Shown: in pieces, positions 41,457 to 51,521 of the stretch
How positions within the stretch are numbered: the first letter of the stretch is position 1
How the letters are laid out: each line of letters starts with the position of its first letter
Assembly: GCA_002104985.1 (NCBI GenBank)
Contig: MCGO01000011.1
Location: forward strand, 248,001-312,000
Source: Rhizoclosmatium globosum
Taxonomy: Eukaryota > Chytridiomycota > Chytridiomycetes > Chytridiales > Chytriomycetaceae
Direction of reading: 5' to 3'
DNA length: 64,000 bases
The notes under the pieces: model-generated
Databases searched by the model: none
The model's input: only the letters and a program-made list of their open reading frames with translations
Told to the model about the DNA's origin: nothing
Translations under genes and position numbers: made by a program

Positions 41457-43166
41457 TCATGTATCCCACAACCTAACTTGCTCTGGATGCTGTTTCTGTA
41501 ATACTCTACTCCTCTCGATGGCTTTTTTGTCCCAGTCCATTCCAAATAATCTACTCAGTTCTTCTAATGCTCGATTCGTCGTTTTTGTTCCACTACAACG
41601 TTGAAGTTAATAAATTGGATAAATAGATCCACAGAATCTACATACCTTTGATGCAGAATACAAGGTGCCCCACCTGTACTTTTGACTTCAACCCTCCTGG
41701 TCTGATTGTTCCACAACAGAGCACTAGCAGCGACATCGTACATACTGAGAAACAAGTCATTCTCAAAATCCAATCCGATCAAAGGTCGTGCATGTGCTGG
41801 AACCTCCCATTTCACGTCATCCGCCATACTGACTTGATTTCCCCCAAACTGTGCACTCTCCACTCTTACTTTCATCATTGCTAATTCATGTAGTCGTTCC
41901 CGCATTTTCAAATATTGTAAGCTACCAACTCCATGCTTCTGTTCCGCTGCAGAGACTCCTTGCATCCGTGATTCTATTTCTTTGACCATTGATCGAGACC
42001 CAGGATGATTTGACCAATACATGTCAGGAGACAGATACGATTCAATAAACGCGCGTTGATCATCAATGCAGTCATTCTTGTAAATTCTTCGAATCAAAGC
42101 TTGAAGCAAATGGGCCTTTCCAATGACTGCCCCAGCATTCAAGAACTTGTATACGCTAGGCGGTATCGGCGTATAATCCTTAGAATTCTAACAGCTCCTT
42201 CAACATCAGCTCACATCTCAAGAAAATCAAACACCACTCACCCCTTCCCGCCTCCTCCCTTCCCGCCGCGGATCCCTCACCCCTTTCGGCCGCACAACTA
42301 AATTCTCTTTCCGAAATCTCCACCCATCCTCCTGATCCGGCCAAGGATACTTGACCGCCTCAAACAAAACCGGACTCAACGCGTTCCCCTGCGCTCGCAC
42401 AAACCCATCAAAAACATCAACCCCTTTACACCCAGGAACCAAGACAACATCATCCCCGTCCGTCAAAAGAACCATCGCATCTGGACTAATTTGCGACAAG
42501 TAATCATGATATGCGCGCACCCGTTGTCCCCACCCCCTCCATCCAACACCCATTCCCAGAATCGTAAGTTTAATATCTACGTTAGACCAATTTTAGGATT
42601 CCTATCTGACACACTCCAACCCAAACCCCGTTTTTTTTTACCATTCACACCCGCAACAGCTTTCGCAAGTCGATTCAATCCACGCGAGCAACTAGTAGCA
42701 TAAACGATCCATTCCAGCGGACATTTAAGCGGGTCGCCGTGACAGTCATTACCAGCATCAGACGACGTTACAGACCCAAGGTCGACCAACGCGTTCATAA
42801 CTTCTGGTGAGCATTCGGCAGTATGTGCAACACGGTCTCTGAATAACGCTCTAATTTACAGAGAAGAATTATCAGCGTGGAAAGGTTGGGTTTTCAGAGT
42901 TTTGCTCAACTGTCCGCTGGCGAATTTGACGTGTTCCCAGAGGCAGTGGGGTGACTGGAAGGGGATGGTTTGGGAAGATATGCGGGATGTGAGAGGGCAG
43001 AGTAAGTTTCCACGAGGTGACTGATGAAGATGTGTACGAGAACTGTCGCGAAGAAAAATGCCACAAGAATTGAAAGATGCTTGAGGAATAGTATCAGGGG
43101 TGATAGTGAAAGCTTATCGAAGTTTCGTGTCGTGATGCTGATGCTGCCAATACGTAGGATTCGCAT
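41457..43166 (-). CDS. Type II membrane glycosyltransferase of the PLOD/procollagen-glycosyltransferase type
   Basis: The start is placed at MRILRIGSISITTRNF. A single hydrophobic anchor (LSILVAFFFATVLVHIFIS) follows, so the protein is a Golgi/ER type II membrane protein. The luminal part reads LEWIVYATSCSRGLNRL, WGQRVRAYHDYLSQI, then AMVLLTDGDDVVLVPG, whose Asp cluster is the likely metal-binding site. LNAGAVIGKAHLLQ-type sequence and DDQRAFIESYL are typical of the glycosyltransferase domain of lysyl hydroxylase/galactosyltransferases. There is no iron/2-oxoglutarate dioxygenase domain. The last intron (GTATGT...TTGTAG near 41590-41645) extends the tail to LSRLFGMDWDKKAIERS. Several junctions are approximate. 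Confidence 0.65.
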
Positions 43167-43245
43167 CTTTGGTTTTGACAGGCAGGTTTCCTTCAACCTT
43201 TTTTAACAAGACAAACACTAACTTCGTCATCTCTACTTATTATTG

Positions 43246-44001
43246 TTATTCTTCAATATCGCGGTTAATCATGAATCCTTCTTTCCGTAATAACCCAAAC
43301 ACTACTCCACCTTCATCAAACCCTTCCTCCAACACTTCCTCCAATAAATTACCCCGTAAATACAACGTATCAAGCTTCTTCAACATACCAAGCTCTTTTG
43401 GCACAGTCCCTCTTAACATATTACAATCTAAATACAAAACCCGACACTCCTTTAACTGTCCCAACTCCCTCGGCACAACCCCAGTCAACGCATTCCCCCG
43501 TAAACTCAACTCCCTCAACCGTACCAATTCCCCAACTTCCCTCGGAATCCCTCCCACAAACCCACAATTCCCCAAATACAACACCTCAAACCCCTTCAAC
43601 CTCCCCAACTCCCTCGGCACACATGCACCACCCAGCCCATTATTCCCCGCAAGACTCAAATACCTCAACCCAGTACAAAACCCAATCGCCGCAGGAACCC
43701 TTCCACAAAGCCCTTTGCCTCGCCACCGGATCTCCCTCGTTTCAGCGTAACACAACTGGGCGTAGAGCTCCTGGAACGGATGCGGGAGGATGAACCATGA
43801 TCTATCCATTGTCGTTGGGTTTGTGTTCTTTACGGGAAGTGGGGGATTCAATTGGCGGGCAAGACAGCGTTTTGCAAAGGGGTGGGATTTGAGGAGGTTC
43901 TGCATGCCCCGGGATAACGTGTGTAAGCGGATTGTTTCGAGAGGGAGGAGGAAGCTGAGGATGTGTTCTATAAGTTCTTGAGGGAGTTGTGGAGGGGTCA
44001 T
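43246..44001 (-). CDS. F-box protein with plant-type leucine-rich repeats
   Basis: An intronless gene of 251 residues. The N terminus PPQLPQELIEHILSFLLPL is an F-box, which would dock on Skp1 in an SCF ubiquitin ligase. The second half has about five LRRs of the plant-type spacing, e.g. LRELSLRGNALTGVVPRELG and LYLDCNMLRGTVPKELG, with the LxGxVPxELG consensus usual in plant receptor LRRs. The repeats presumably select the substrate. There is no signal peptide or membrane segment, so it is not a receptor. It lies 79 bases upstream of the glycosyltransferase gene on the same strand. Confidence 0.7.
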   Translation of the reverse strand: MTPPQLPQELIEHILSFLLPLETIRLHTLSRGMQNLLKSHPFAKRCLARQLNPPLPVKNTNPTTMDRSWFILPHPFQELYAQLCYAETREIRWRGKGLCGRVPAAIGFCTGLRYLSLAGNNGLGGACVPRELGRLKGFEVLYLGNCGFVGGIPREVGELVRLRELSLRGNALTGVVPRELGQLKECRVLYLDCNMLRGTVPKELGMLKKLDTLYLRGNLLEEVLEEGFDEGGVVFGLLRKEGFMINRDIEE

Positions 44002-44118
44002 TGTGTATGGTGGTGGCGTTCAGTTTGTGGGCAAAGAAAAAGGAGAGAGAGATGGATTGAATGATTTACTCAAAATATCAAATAGAAATAGTATTGTTAA
44101 AGGTTATTGTTTGGTCAT

Positions 44119-44639
44119 TTAAATGCCAAGCCAACTGGCAAGTGCTCCATCTTCATTCGCTTCCTCCATTTCTTCTAGCGTTCCTATAGGTATAAATTAT
44201 GTTAAGTTAACTGTTCTGGATATTCCCTGAAAACTAGTTCAATTTCATACGCAGAGCTTGAGGGAAGACGTTCATCCAACTCCACACAGACCTCTGGTAT
44301 ACCAAATACGCCATCGCAACGCTCCATTATGAAAGTCCACTTGTCAGAAATTAAATGCCCACCTTTGTATTCGCCATTCACGAATATGATTGGGAATACT
44401 CCTGGCTTTGCCTTGCTCTTCGCCTTAAGATACGCTTTTCCCTCCCTATCATTCAAATCGCACGATTAGTTTCGAGCGGTGACTGGAAGACCGGTTTAGT
44501 GGGCTCACACATCCACTGATACATCGACTTTGGCGAATTCAATCTTGTTGATTGAAAGCAGGTCTGACATCCGCACTGAGTCTTTCTTAGCCTTGAGAGA
44601 CGACGCTACTTCTGAATAGTATACTGTGACTTGCGACAT
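44119..44639 (-). CDS. SH3BGRL-type thioredoxin-fold protein
   Basis: The start MSQVTVYYSEVASSLKAKK and KIEFAKVDVSVDVEGKAYL give the first strand and helix of a glutaredoxin-like fold; KPGVFPIIFVNGEYKGG is the cis-Pro strand. SH3BGRL proteins have this fold but lack the catalytic CxxC, as here. One intron starts GTGAGC near 44508 and ends near 44451. The C terminus is uncertain: the frame stops after REYPEQLT at 44202. A convincing tail, LEEMEEANEDGALASWLGI, follows after an intron-like stretch, but one base out of phase. An indel or another splice may explain this. Confidence 0.6.
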
Positions 44640-44754
44640 TAATTGAACGGCAGTTTGGTTTTCGTGGAGAGTTTCGTGCTGCGAGATTTGGAACTAACAT
44701 CCACCCCTTTCTGAGGCTTTCAATCACAAAAAACATACATAATACAGCGGTATA

Positions 44755-45223
44755 TTATTTGCCAATAATGCTCCACAAGTAAGCATCTCCTCCTTCCCCT
44801 TCGTAGTCCATCATTCTGGCCTTCCAACACCAACCTGACACTCACAAGACATCCCGATACAATCGCGAGCCACGATGTCTCACACTCTTAAATGACGGTG
44901 TCATGCCCAAAACCTCCATACTCCGTTTACTGATTTCCTTGTCCATCGCAACCTCCTCAAACTCTCCCGCATACCAAACAGCGCCAAAGATGCTCAGGCC
45001 CAGACCAACGAGGCATTCAACAGTGATTTCAATTGGCATCTTAGGATCTGCATGAGTTGATTTGACAAACGACAGGTCTTATTGGGTATATTGATGTTAA
45101 AAATAAGCTCTTGACAGGAAAAGAGACATTACGTTCAACGGCAGAATATCCTGAGTGTCCAATAAGGGCCAGAGCGATAAGAAGAATTACACCTCCAATT
45201 GACCCAAGGGCTGAAGAAGTCAT
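44755..45223 (-). CDS. EMC5: ER membrane protein complex subunit 5
   Basis: A subunit of the EMC insertase that places tail-anchored and multipass proteins into the ER membrane (also called MMGT1). The first exon gives MTSSALGSIGGVILLIALAL, the first membrane helix, and IGHSGYSAVE. After an intron (about 45049-45141) come PKMPIEITVECLVGLGLSIF, the second helix, and GMTPSFKSVRHRG, a conserved family block. A 30-base GT-AG segment (44816-44845) would add MMDYEGEGGDAYLWSIIGK; without it the protein stops at 44842. The extra tail looks coding, so I include it. The gene is head-to-head with PCC1. Confidence 0.8.
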
Positions 45224-45269
45224 TTGTTGGAGTTTTTAACGAAAAGAACTTGAACAAAAGAAAGAAACG
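45224..45269. promoter_or_regulatory. Bidirectional promoter gap between EMC5 and PCC1
   Basis: 46 bases, AG-rich on the plus strand, lie between the opposed start codons. Both genes must use this segment or the neighbouring coding sequence for initiation. I see no defined motif. Confidence 0.4.
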
Positions 45270-45646
45270 ATGGCCCCAAAGAAAGAAATGAAAGGCGAAC
45301 CAGCAAAAGTGCAAGTGTTACTTGGGAGCTACGATACAGATTGCTAACAGGGCTGCAGGACCATCACAATCCCGTTTGAGACTCCAAGGCTGGCTCTGAT
45401 TGCTTCACAAGTCCTTAGCGCTGACAGAAACCCGAAAGATACCACTCTTGTTTTCGGAGTGGATGAATCGAATCCATCAGCACTGAAATTGTAAGCTTCG
45501 TGTGATAGGCCAGAACGAAGCTCACTAACTTTACCAACTTCTCTAGTACTGTCGAAAGCAGAGACGTAAAACTCCTAAGAACAGCCGTCACATCAGTAAT
45601 GGAGAGTATACAACTCGTCAGCGACGGTATCGATGCATTCCAATAA
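45270..45646 (+). CDS. PCC1: KEOPS complex subunit Pcc1
   Basis: A KEOPS subunit that dimerises and binds Kae1; the complex makes the t6A base next to tRNA anticodons. Exon 1 is MAPKKEMKGEPAK, followed by a short intron (GTGCAAG...AACAG). The core TITIPFETPRLALIASQVL and the final exon VESRDVKLLRTAVTSVME match the Pcc1/LAGE3 fold, including the RTAVTS turn. The second intron is about 60 bases (near 45492-45547). Length is about 90 residues, as usual. The start of a second, overlapping ORF lies inside its last codons. Confidence 0.75.
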
Positions 45647-46006
45647 AAGCTCTATTGTGCTCTATTTGGTATACGCCCTTGAGGGGGGCTCTCAAAAACA
45701 CACAGAACAATTTAAACAAGTACGCTCGACGAGTTCGTCGATCTGCCGCGGAATGGAATTCTGGTGCAGACTCATACGCTACTTCCGACTTCAACTCCAA
45801 AACTACAAACAGGAAAGTGACTTCTGGGAAAGATGGTATTCCAAGTGAGTGTGATTGATCACTTAATTTTGAATCTAACCTCCTCTGTCTTAGAATGGGT
45901 CAAGACTGTCCTTTCATATGCGGCTCATGCTTCCATCAGGAAACAAACCACAGTAATGGCGTACAAAAAGTCAGAAAATGACGGCGCATTCTTAAATCCT
46001 GGTTGA
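45633..46006 (+). CDS. Possible small unknown gene overlapping the PCC1 3' end
   Basis: The ATG lies in the last PCC1 exon in another frame. A 37-base GT-AG segment (45669-45705) joins MHSNKSSIVLYL to NNLNKYARRVRRSAAEW in phase 0. A second intron (GTGAGT..., about 45845-45893) keeps the frame into WVKTVLSYAAHASIRKQT and ends GAFLNPG. Two introns that both preserve an open frame support coding, but I recognise no family. It could also be an alternative 3' end of PCC1. The 228 bases beyond it to the next gene show nothing convincing. Confidence 0.35.
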
Positions 46007-46233
46007 CCTGCCTGGAATATATCCAAAATGAAGGAAGTCATGGCTGAAAAATTTGATCGTGGGATTGGTCCCACTTCGAGGCAGGCTGAGGATGACTACC
46101 GAGGATCTCAGCGAGTGGATGACAATACACATACTTTCCTATCTTGCACTTGGCCTCCCGTGGAGCTGCTAGACACGTTAGCGGCGTATAGCTGATGTAA
46201 GTTCATTTCCAATTTTAAAAGTGACTTATCACT

Positions 46234-47683
46234 CTATTGTCTGTATAGTTTGGCATATTCCATCAGTAAGAGCGACGTATAACACACTTCCTGATCCATG
46301 GTGTTAATCCTTTTCATAAACCGTTTCGCGTTCTCATTGATTTCCTTCGCCTTATCATCGTTCTCAACCAACCATTCCAACTTCTCCTCCAAATCAGAAA
46401 AATCTAAACGCACTGGGACATAGTGCACCCAAGGTATCAATCGCCAATTGTAAAAGTCTGTAAATATTCCAGCGTATATAGGTACGCTTGTAATCGGGAC
46501 GGCCAAGTATTTCCATCCACAACGAGCAAATATTTATACCGCTGGGTTTCTTCAAAATTCAAGCTATGTTTTAGTCCGTATTTGAACTGAATCTCGCTCC
46601 CCGTATCTGAATCATGTTGCGCGAGCCAACAAAATCCAACATCAATCTTGAGTCGATCTGATTTCGAGGGCCAGTTGACATGTCGTGGGTCGCCTCCATC
46701 AAATGTTGAACCAGGATGCTTCAACTCGTACTGTTGAGCCCAATCAATCAATCTCGTTCGATGATATTTTGGCCAAGGGTCTCCCACGCGGTAAGAGCCC
46801 CCAGTCGTGGAGCCTCTCCAAAAGAATGCTGGAAGCTTTTCAGACCACGGAATAACGTCATTGACTCCATCGTGGGCGACTTCAATGTGATATTTCAATG
46901 GAATCAGGATATCCAAATTGCAATTATGCTTCGCTTGTGAGAAAATCGGAATATCTGCATTTAGAGTCCCAAATGTATCTGGCTTCATAAAGAATCCATG
47001 TAAGGAACGTATCGTCTTGTTTCCGCTAAATAGATTTTGACCATTGGGTAGAACGGAATCGTAATGGGTGCGATAACAATCGCTCATCTTGAACACATCA
47101 TTTGTATCTTTGTATGGAGACTTGTATCCTGGATCAGCTTTGACAATGCGGGGCTCGTCAAACCCGTTGATAATAAAGAGAAACTGCTTCGTGTTTGCTT
47201 TTTTGAGTAGAGGAGCGATACCATCAAAGAGTTCCTCAGCCTCTTTTGGATAGTTTGAGAATTGGCCGTTATTGTACTCAACGATCTTGGTGTGGGATGT
47301 GAGATCACTTCGGTGTGAGAAAGCCATGACAAGCATACCTTGTCTTTTGCAAGATCCAGCTTATCCGATGCCAACTCCTTTGAATCAATATATCCTTTTG
47401 CTTTCCAAGGCGCCAAATCCCTGGCGATCTGATCATAAACTGTGATATCTGCATCGCACTTGTTTCCATTCAAAAGTAACCACTCCGCAAGAACCTCCGG
47501 TGATAATCCCAACCCTGACGAAACTCGAGGTCGATCTATTGTTTGTTTTGGAGTAAAGAACAACAGTGTTGACAGAGTTGCAGCGAGAAGCAGAAGCAAG
47601 AGAACTCGCTTTTGCCTGACTCCACTGAAGCACATTAGTTTTATCTGTACTTTAACTTTATTTAATTCCTTTTCACTCTTCAT
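46234..47683 (-). CDS. CAP10-type glycosyltransferase (GT90), frame broken near 46480
   Basis: A type II membrane protein: basic N terminus, then a hydrophobic anchor (VLLLLLLAATLSTLLFF) and a stem. The GT90/CAP10 core includes FLFIINGFDEPRIV, LPAFFWRGSTTGGSY, YKYLLVVDGNTWPSRLQAY and LIPWVHYVPVRLDFSDLEE. This family adds glucose or xylose to proteins or capsule-type glycans in the secretory pathway. One 53-base intron (47286-47338) is clear. The frame changes between VDGNTWPSRLQAYL and SVPIYAGIFTDFYNW, and the usual few residues between these blocks are missing. A small deletion or an assembly error fits better than an intron. Confidence 0.75.
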
Positions 47684-47717
47684 TTAAATATTAGTTTATT
47701 TCTGTTCAAAAAAGCAG
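47684..47717. promoter_or_regulatory. Bidirectional promoter gap between the GT90 gene and the ABCD4-like gene
   Basis: 34 AT-rich bases separate the opposed ATG codons. There is no room for two separate promoters, so transcription probably starts within the coding ends or with overlapping 5' leaders. Confidence 0.4.
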
Positions 47718-49879
47718 ATGCGAGTTGATGCCGTCTTTCTCCGCCGGTTGAAGCACATCGTCTATTTGGCAACACGATCGTCCTCCACATCGGAATCATC
47801 ATCTCTATTGGATGAAAGCACCGCCTACTCTTCACGGCCAAAGACGACATTGCTGGCAAGGATGCAAACACCGCCACGTCTGGTTGCTCTTGCTCTCACG
47901 TTGGCAACTTTGGCAGAGATCTTAATCTATCTCTGTGAGTACATTGCATTACATTGGTTGAATAGCGACTGGCTAACACCATCGAAAGCCGGCACTCTCA
48001 TCTCAGGCATTTACCCTTCACTCGCAACCCGAGATGCAGAACGCTTCACGTCTCTCATTCTAACTGTCACGCTTTTGTACTTGCTGTCATCTGCCATGTC
48101 TGTGGGCAAAAAGTACACGGCTGGATGCTTGGCAGTGGTCTTCAGACGGAATCTCACAAGAGTCCTTCATGCCCGATATCTGAAGAAGAACAATTTATAC
48201 AACGTGACAATGCTCGTATCTCAGTCTAGAACGGGTACCTCGCAGAAACCTCCTCGCCCAGCGTCTCCGATCTCAATTGCATTCACAGAAGAATTTGCTT
48301 CAGATGATGATGAAGGCGATGAGCACGTTCGAATGCTCCCAAGTAGCACTCGGGAATCTTCATCGCTTATGCATGATTTTGCTCCAACTCCTGTCCTGGA
48401 CAATCCAGATCAAACTATCGCTGATGATGTGAACAAGCTCAGCGAGCAACTCAGCACCAGTTTGATCCAAGCAATTACGATTCCAGTATTGATCGTTTAC
48501 TACACCTATCAAACTTATAATCTGACTCAAACTGCCATTGCGCCCTTCTTGATGTACCTCTTCTTCCTTGTTACAGCGTCAGTCTGTAGAATGGCCATGA
48601 ATCCTATCGTCCCGGCTGTATATGCGAAAGAACAACGTGAGGGAGACTTCCGTTTCAACCACGTTCATGTCCGCACGAAAGCGGAAGCAATTGCCATGAT
48701 GCATTCTGAATTCTCTGAAAAGAAAAGGCTGGACACCCTCCTTGACGTTCTTGTCAAGGTTTCATACACTGTTTTGAGAAGGAATGCTCCCCTCAACTAC
48801 TGTATGAGAGTGACTGATTACCTAGGAGCTGTTTTGTCGTACCTCATTATTTCGATTCCTGTCTTTGATGGAACGTTTGACGACAAGACAGAAGCCGAAA
48901 TAACCGGATTAGTCTCCAAGAATATGTTCATGTGTTGTATTTGATATACCAATTTTCCAACTTGACTAATCTGTCTGGTGTACTTGCACAATTGTCTGGA
49001 TTTACCACTCGTATAGCCATATTACTTGAGTCTTGTGATTCTTTGGAGGAGGAAGAGCGCCAGAAGCGAGCATCGACTGCAATTGAAGCCCTGAACTTGT
49101 CCAGACCTCCACTACCAAGAACAAGACCTCCTTTGTTGGAAGTTACGCACCTCATCTGCACAATCAACTTAGAAAATCCTCCTCTTCCATTGTCATTTAC
49201 CGTCTCGGATGGCCAACATACGTTTATTACCGGTCGGTCTGGTGTTGGAAAGTCATCACTGTTAAGAATCCTTTCGGGAATTTGGGACCCGCCTTCCAGC
49301 ACATCGCCTGCACCATTTCATTTCCACCCGTCACTTCTTGTGAACGCCATTACCACACCAAACAATCACCATCACGAGTTCCATCCGTCTCAAATTCTAT
49401 TCCTGCCACAAACAACATTGCTGGTTCCAACAACTCCAGCACCAACTGGAACTTCTTCAGCTCATTATCATCACTCTTCAAACGCGTTGACACCACTTCT
49501 TACTCAAATCGCGTACCCATTACATCCGTCGGAAACTGACCTCTCCAATGCACGTGCTGAACAAATACTCTCACTTGTTGGACTGTCTCATGTTGTTGAT
49601 CGATGCTACGAAACGATTCAAGATGAAAGCAGTGGTTCTGATGGATTTGTCGAGACTTTGTCCGGTGGGGAAAAGCAACGACTGGCGCTTGCTCGAGTGC
49701 TATTTTGGAAGCCGCGGATAGTTTTTATGGATGAGAGCTTGAGTGCTTTGGAAGAAGTGGGTGAAGTCGCCATGTTCAAGATGTTAATGGGAGTTGGAGG
49801 GATAACGGTTGTTGCTATCAGCCATTCGGGAAGTAGCAAAGTAACTGAATTATTCCACCAGAGAGTTGAAATGAAATAA
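47718..49879 (+). CDS. ABCD4-like half ABC transporter, one frame break at 48930
   Basis: A half transporter: a membrane domain with about five or six helices (LVALALTLATLAEILIYL, LIQAITIPVLIVYYTYQTY) and the subfamily D motif region NPIVPAVYAKEQREGDFR. The nucleotide-binding domain has Walker A GRSGVGKSSLLRIL, signature LSGGEKQRLALARVLF, Walker B IVFMDES and the H-loop SHSG. ABCD proteins work on peroxisomal fatty acyl-CoA or, for ABCD4, lysosomal cobalamin; the length and short N terminus favour ABCD4. The frame shifts at a TGTG repeat (48931-48934): MFM is followed by LYLIYQFSNLTNLSG in another frame. No intron can fit, so an indel is likely. The rest is intact. Confidence 0.75.
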
Positions 49880-49993
49880 GACAAATGAAAGAAGACAAAT
49901 GAAATAAGACAGGAAAAGAAGGAAAAAGAAGAAGAAGGATTTATCGATTTTTTCTCACTTTTTTTTCATCTCCTCAGAAACTTTGCCATAGAA

Positions 49994-51439
49994 ATGGAAG
50001 CACAACTCCTTGAGCTCTTTGGCTTCCTGAACGACTCTAGAGAAGATGTTAGTGATCATTCACATTATCGTAGATTCCGTTCGGGTTTCTGAAAACTGAG
50101 AATCGCAGATCCGTAAGCTTGCCGCTGAAAACTGTGCGGGTCTTTCCAAGGCCACTGATCTTCACCCTGTGTTTGGGCATAACAATGGAGCAGCTATCAA
50201 GAGACTGATGGAGATGATTGCTGACCACCCGGTAAGCTTGAGAAGCACATTCCGACTTCGTTTCAAATCAAATCAAACTCTGACGTGATTCCCACCAGCT
50301 TATTGCGCACGATGCCATCTCTGCCATGGTCAACCTTTCAGCGAACCCTGATCTTGTTCCATACTTCAACAACGAAGGTTTTGTAGCCATGCTGGTCATC
50401 ACAATCATTCTACCAGACTCTGTCCTTGCCGACCTCTGCTGCATGCTCTTGAACAACATTACAAAGGACGAAGCTATCGCAAAGCTTCTTATTCCAGAAG
50501 TGGATGCCAAAGAGGAAGAAGAGAAGCTCAAGCGCAGATTCAACCCATCCCCAATCGTCCCAAAGACCGAAGAAACCACCACTACCATCAATGCAACTGG
50601 CGAGTCTGAGAAGCCAATTCGCAAAACTCCTTACCTTGATAACCTGATGGAGGTCTTTGTTCGTCCAAACACTCTTGCCACCAAGGCTCAAAAGGAGGAA
50701 GGCGAGGAACCCGAAACTGCTCCTCACAACCCAAATGCAACATACAACTTCCTTGCTGGAGTCTTTGCCAACATCTCTATGGTTCCATCAGGTGCGAAGG
50801 CGCTTCGTTCCCGCTCGAACGTCGATAATGTGATTCGTTTGTCAAAGTTGCTTCCATTCTTGAACCATGAGGGTGGTTGGGATTCTATTCGACGAGGTGG
50901 ATGTATGTCTGCTGTCAAGAACTGTTGCTTTGATGTTCAGGATGAAACTACTGGTGGTCTTCTGTTGAGTACTGAATTGAATCTGGTTCCTTACATCTTG
51001 TTACCATTGTGCGGACCAAATGACTTTGACGATGAGGTATGTAGAACACTAAGATTTGTTTTATCGAATTGCAGCTTCTTACCTTGTTATTAGGACATTG
51101 ACAACCTCCCTGAAGACCTCCAACTGTTGAACCTACCAAGACTCGTGAATCAGTTGCCCACTTCCGTCTGATTCTCATCGAATCTCTCTTGCTTCTCTCC
51201 GTGACTCGCCCAGGTCGTAACCATCTTCGTGACATGAAAGTGTACTACGTCGTACGAGCCCTGCACCGCACAGAAAGAGACGAAGACGTCATTGACAGAA
51301 TTGAGCGATTGGTTGGACACTTAATGGCTGAGGAGGAGCCAATGAAGAGCCAAAGAAGAGACCTGCCGTAATGGAAGTTGTTGAGGACTCTGATTCCGAA
51401 GATGAAGTCGAGGGACCATCAATCGATGTTGTTGTTTAA
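49994..51439 (+). CDS. HGH1: HGH1 (FAM203) ARM-repeat chaperone, two frame breaks
   Basis: A co-chaperone that helps fold elongation factor 2 with TRiC. The ARM-like helices read AENCAGLSKATDLHPVF, AHDAISAMVNLSANPDLV and FLAGVFANISMVPSGAKAL. The family-specific block SIRRGGCMSAVKNCCFD is clear, as is LPLCGPNDFDDEDIDNLPED. The frame breaks at about 51128 (one base missing between LQLL and EPTKTRESVAHFRL) and again in the GAGGAGGAG run at about 51330. After that the acidic tail VVEDSDSEDEVEGPSIDVVV continues to 51439. Both breaks fit single-base errors. The first intron follows MEAQLLELFGFLNDSRED. Confidence 0.82.
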
Positions 51440-51521
51440 GCTTCTCATTTCTTTCTTTTGATATTACTCTTTTACTTTTTGGGGTCAAATAAATGCACTC
51501 ATGTTCCTTGATAGAACTTCC

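Noticed and set aside
46028..46195. 56-codon ORF (MKEVMAEKFDRGIGPTS...) between the PCC1 region and GT90
   Set aside because: No homology recognised, no splice link that keeps the frame, and the length is expected by chance.
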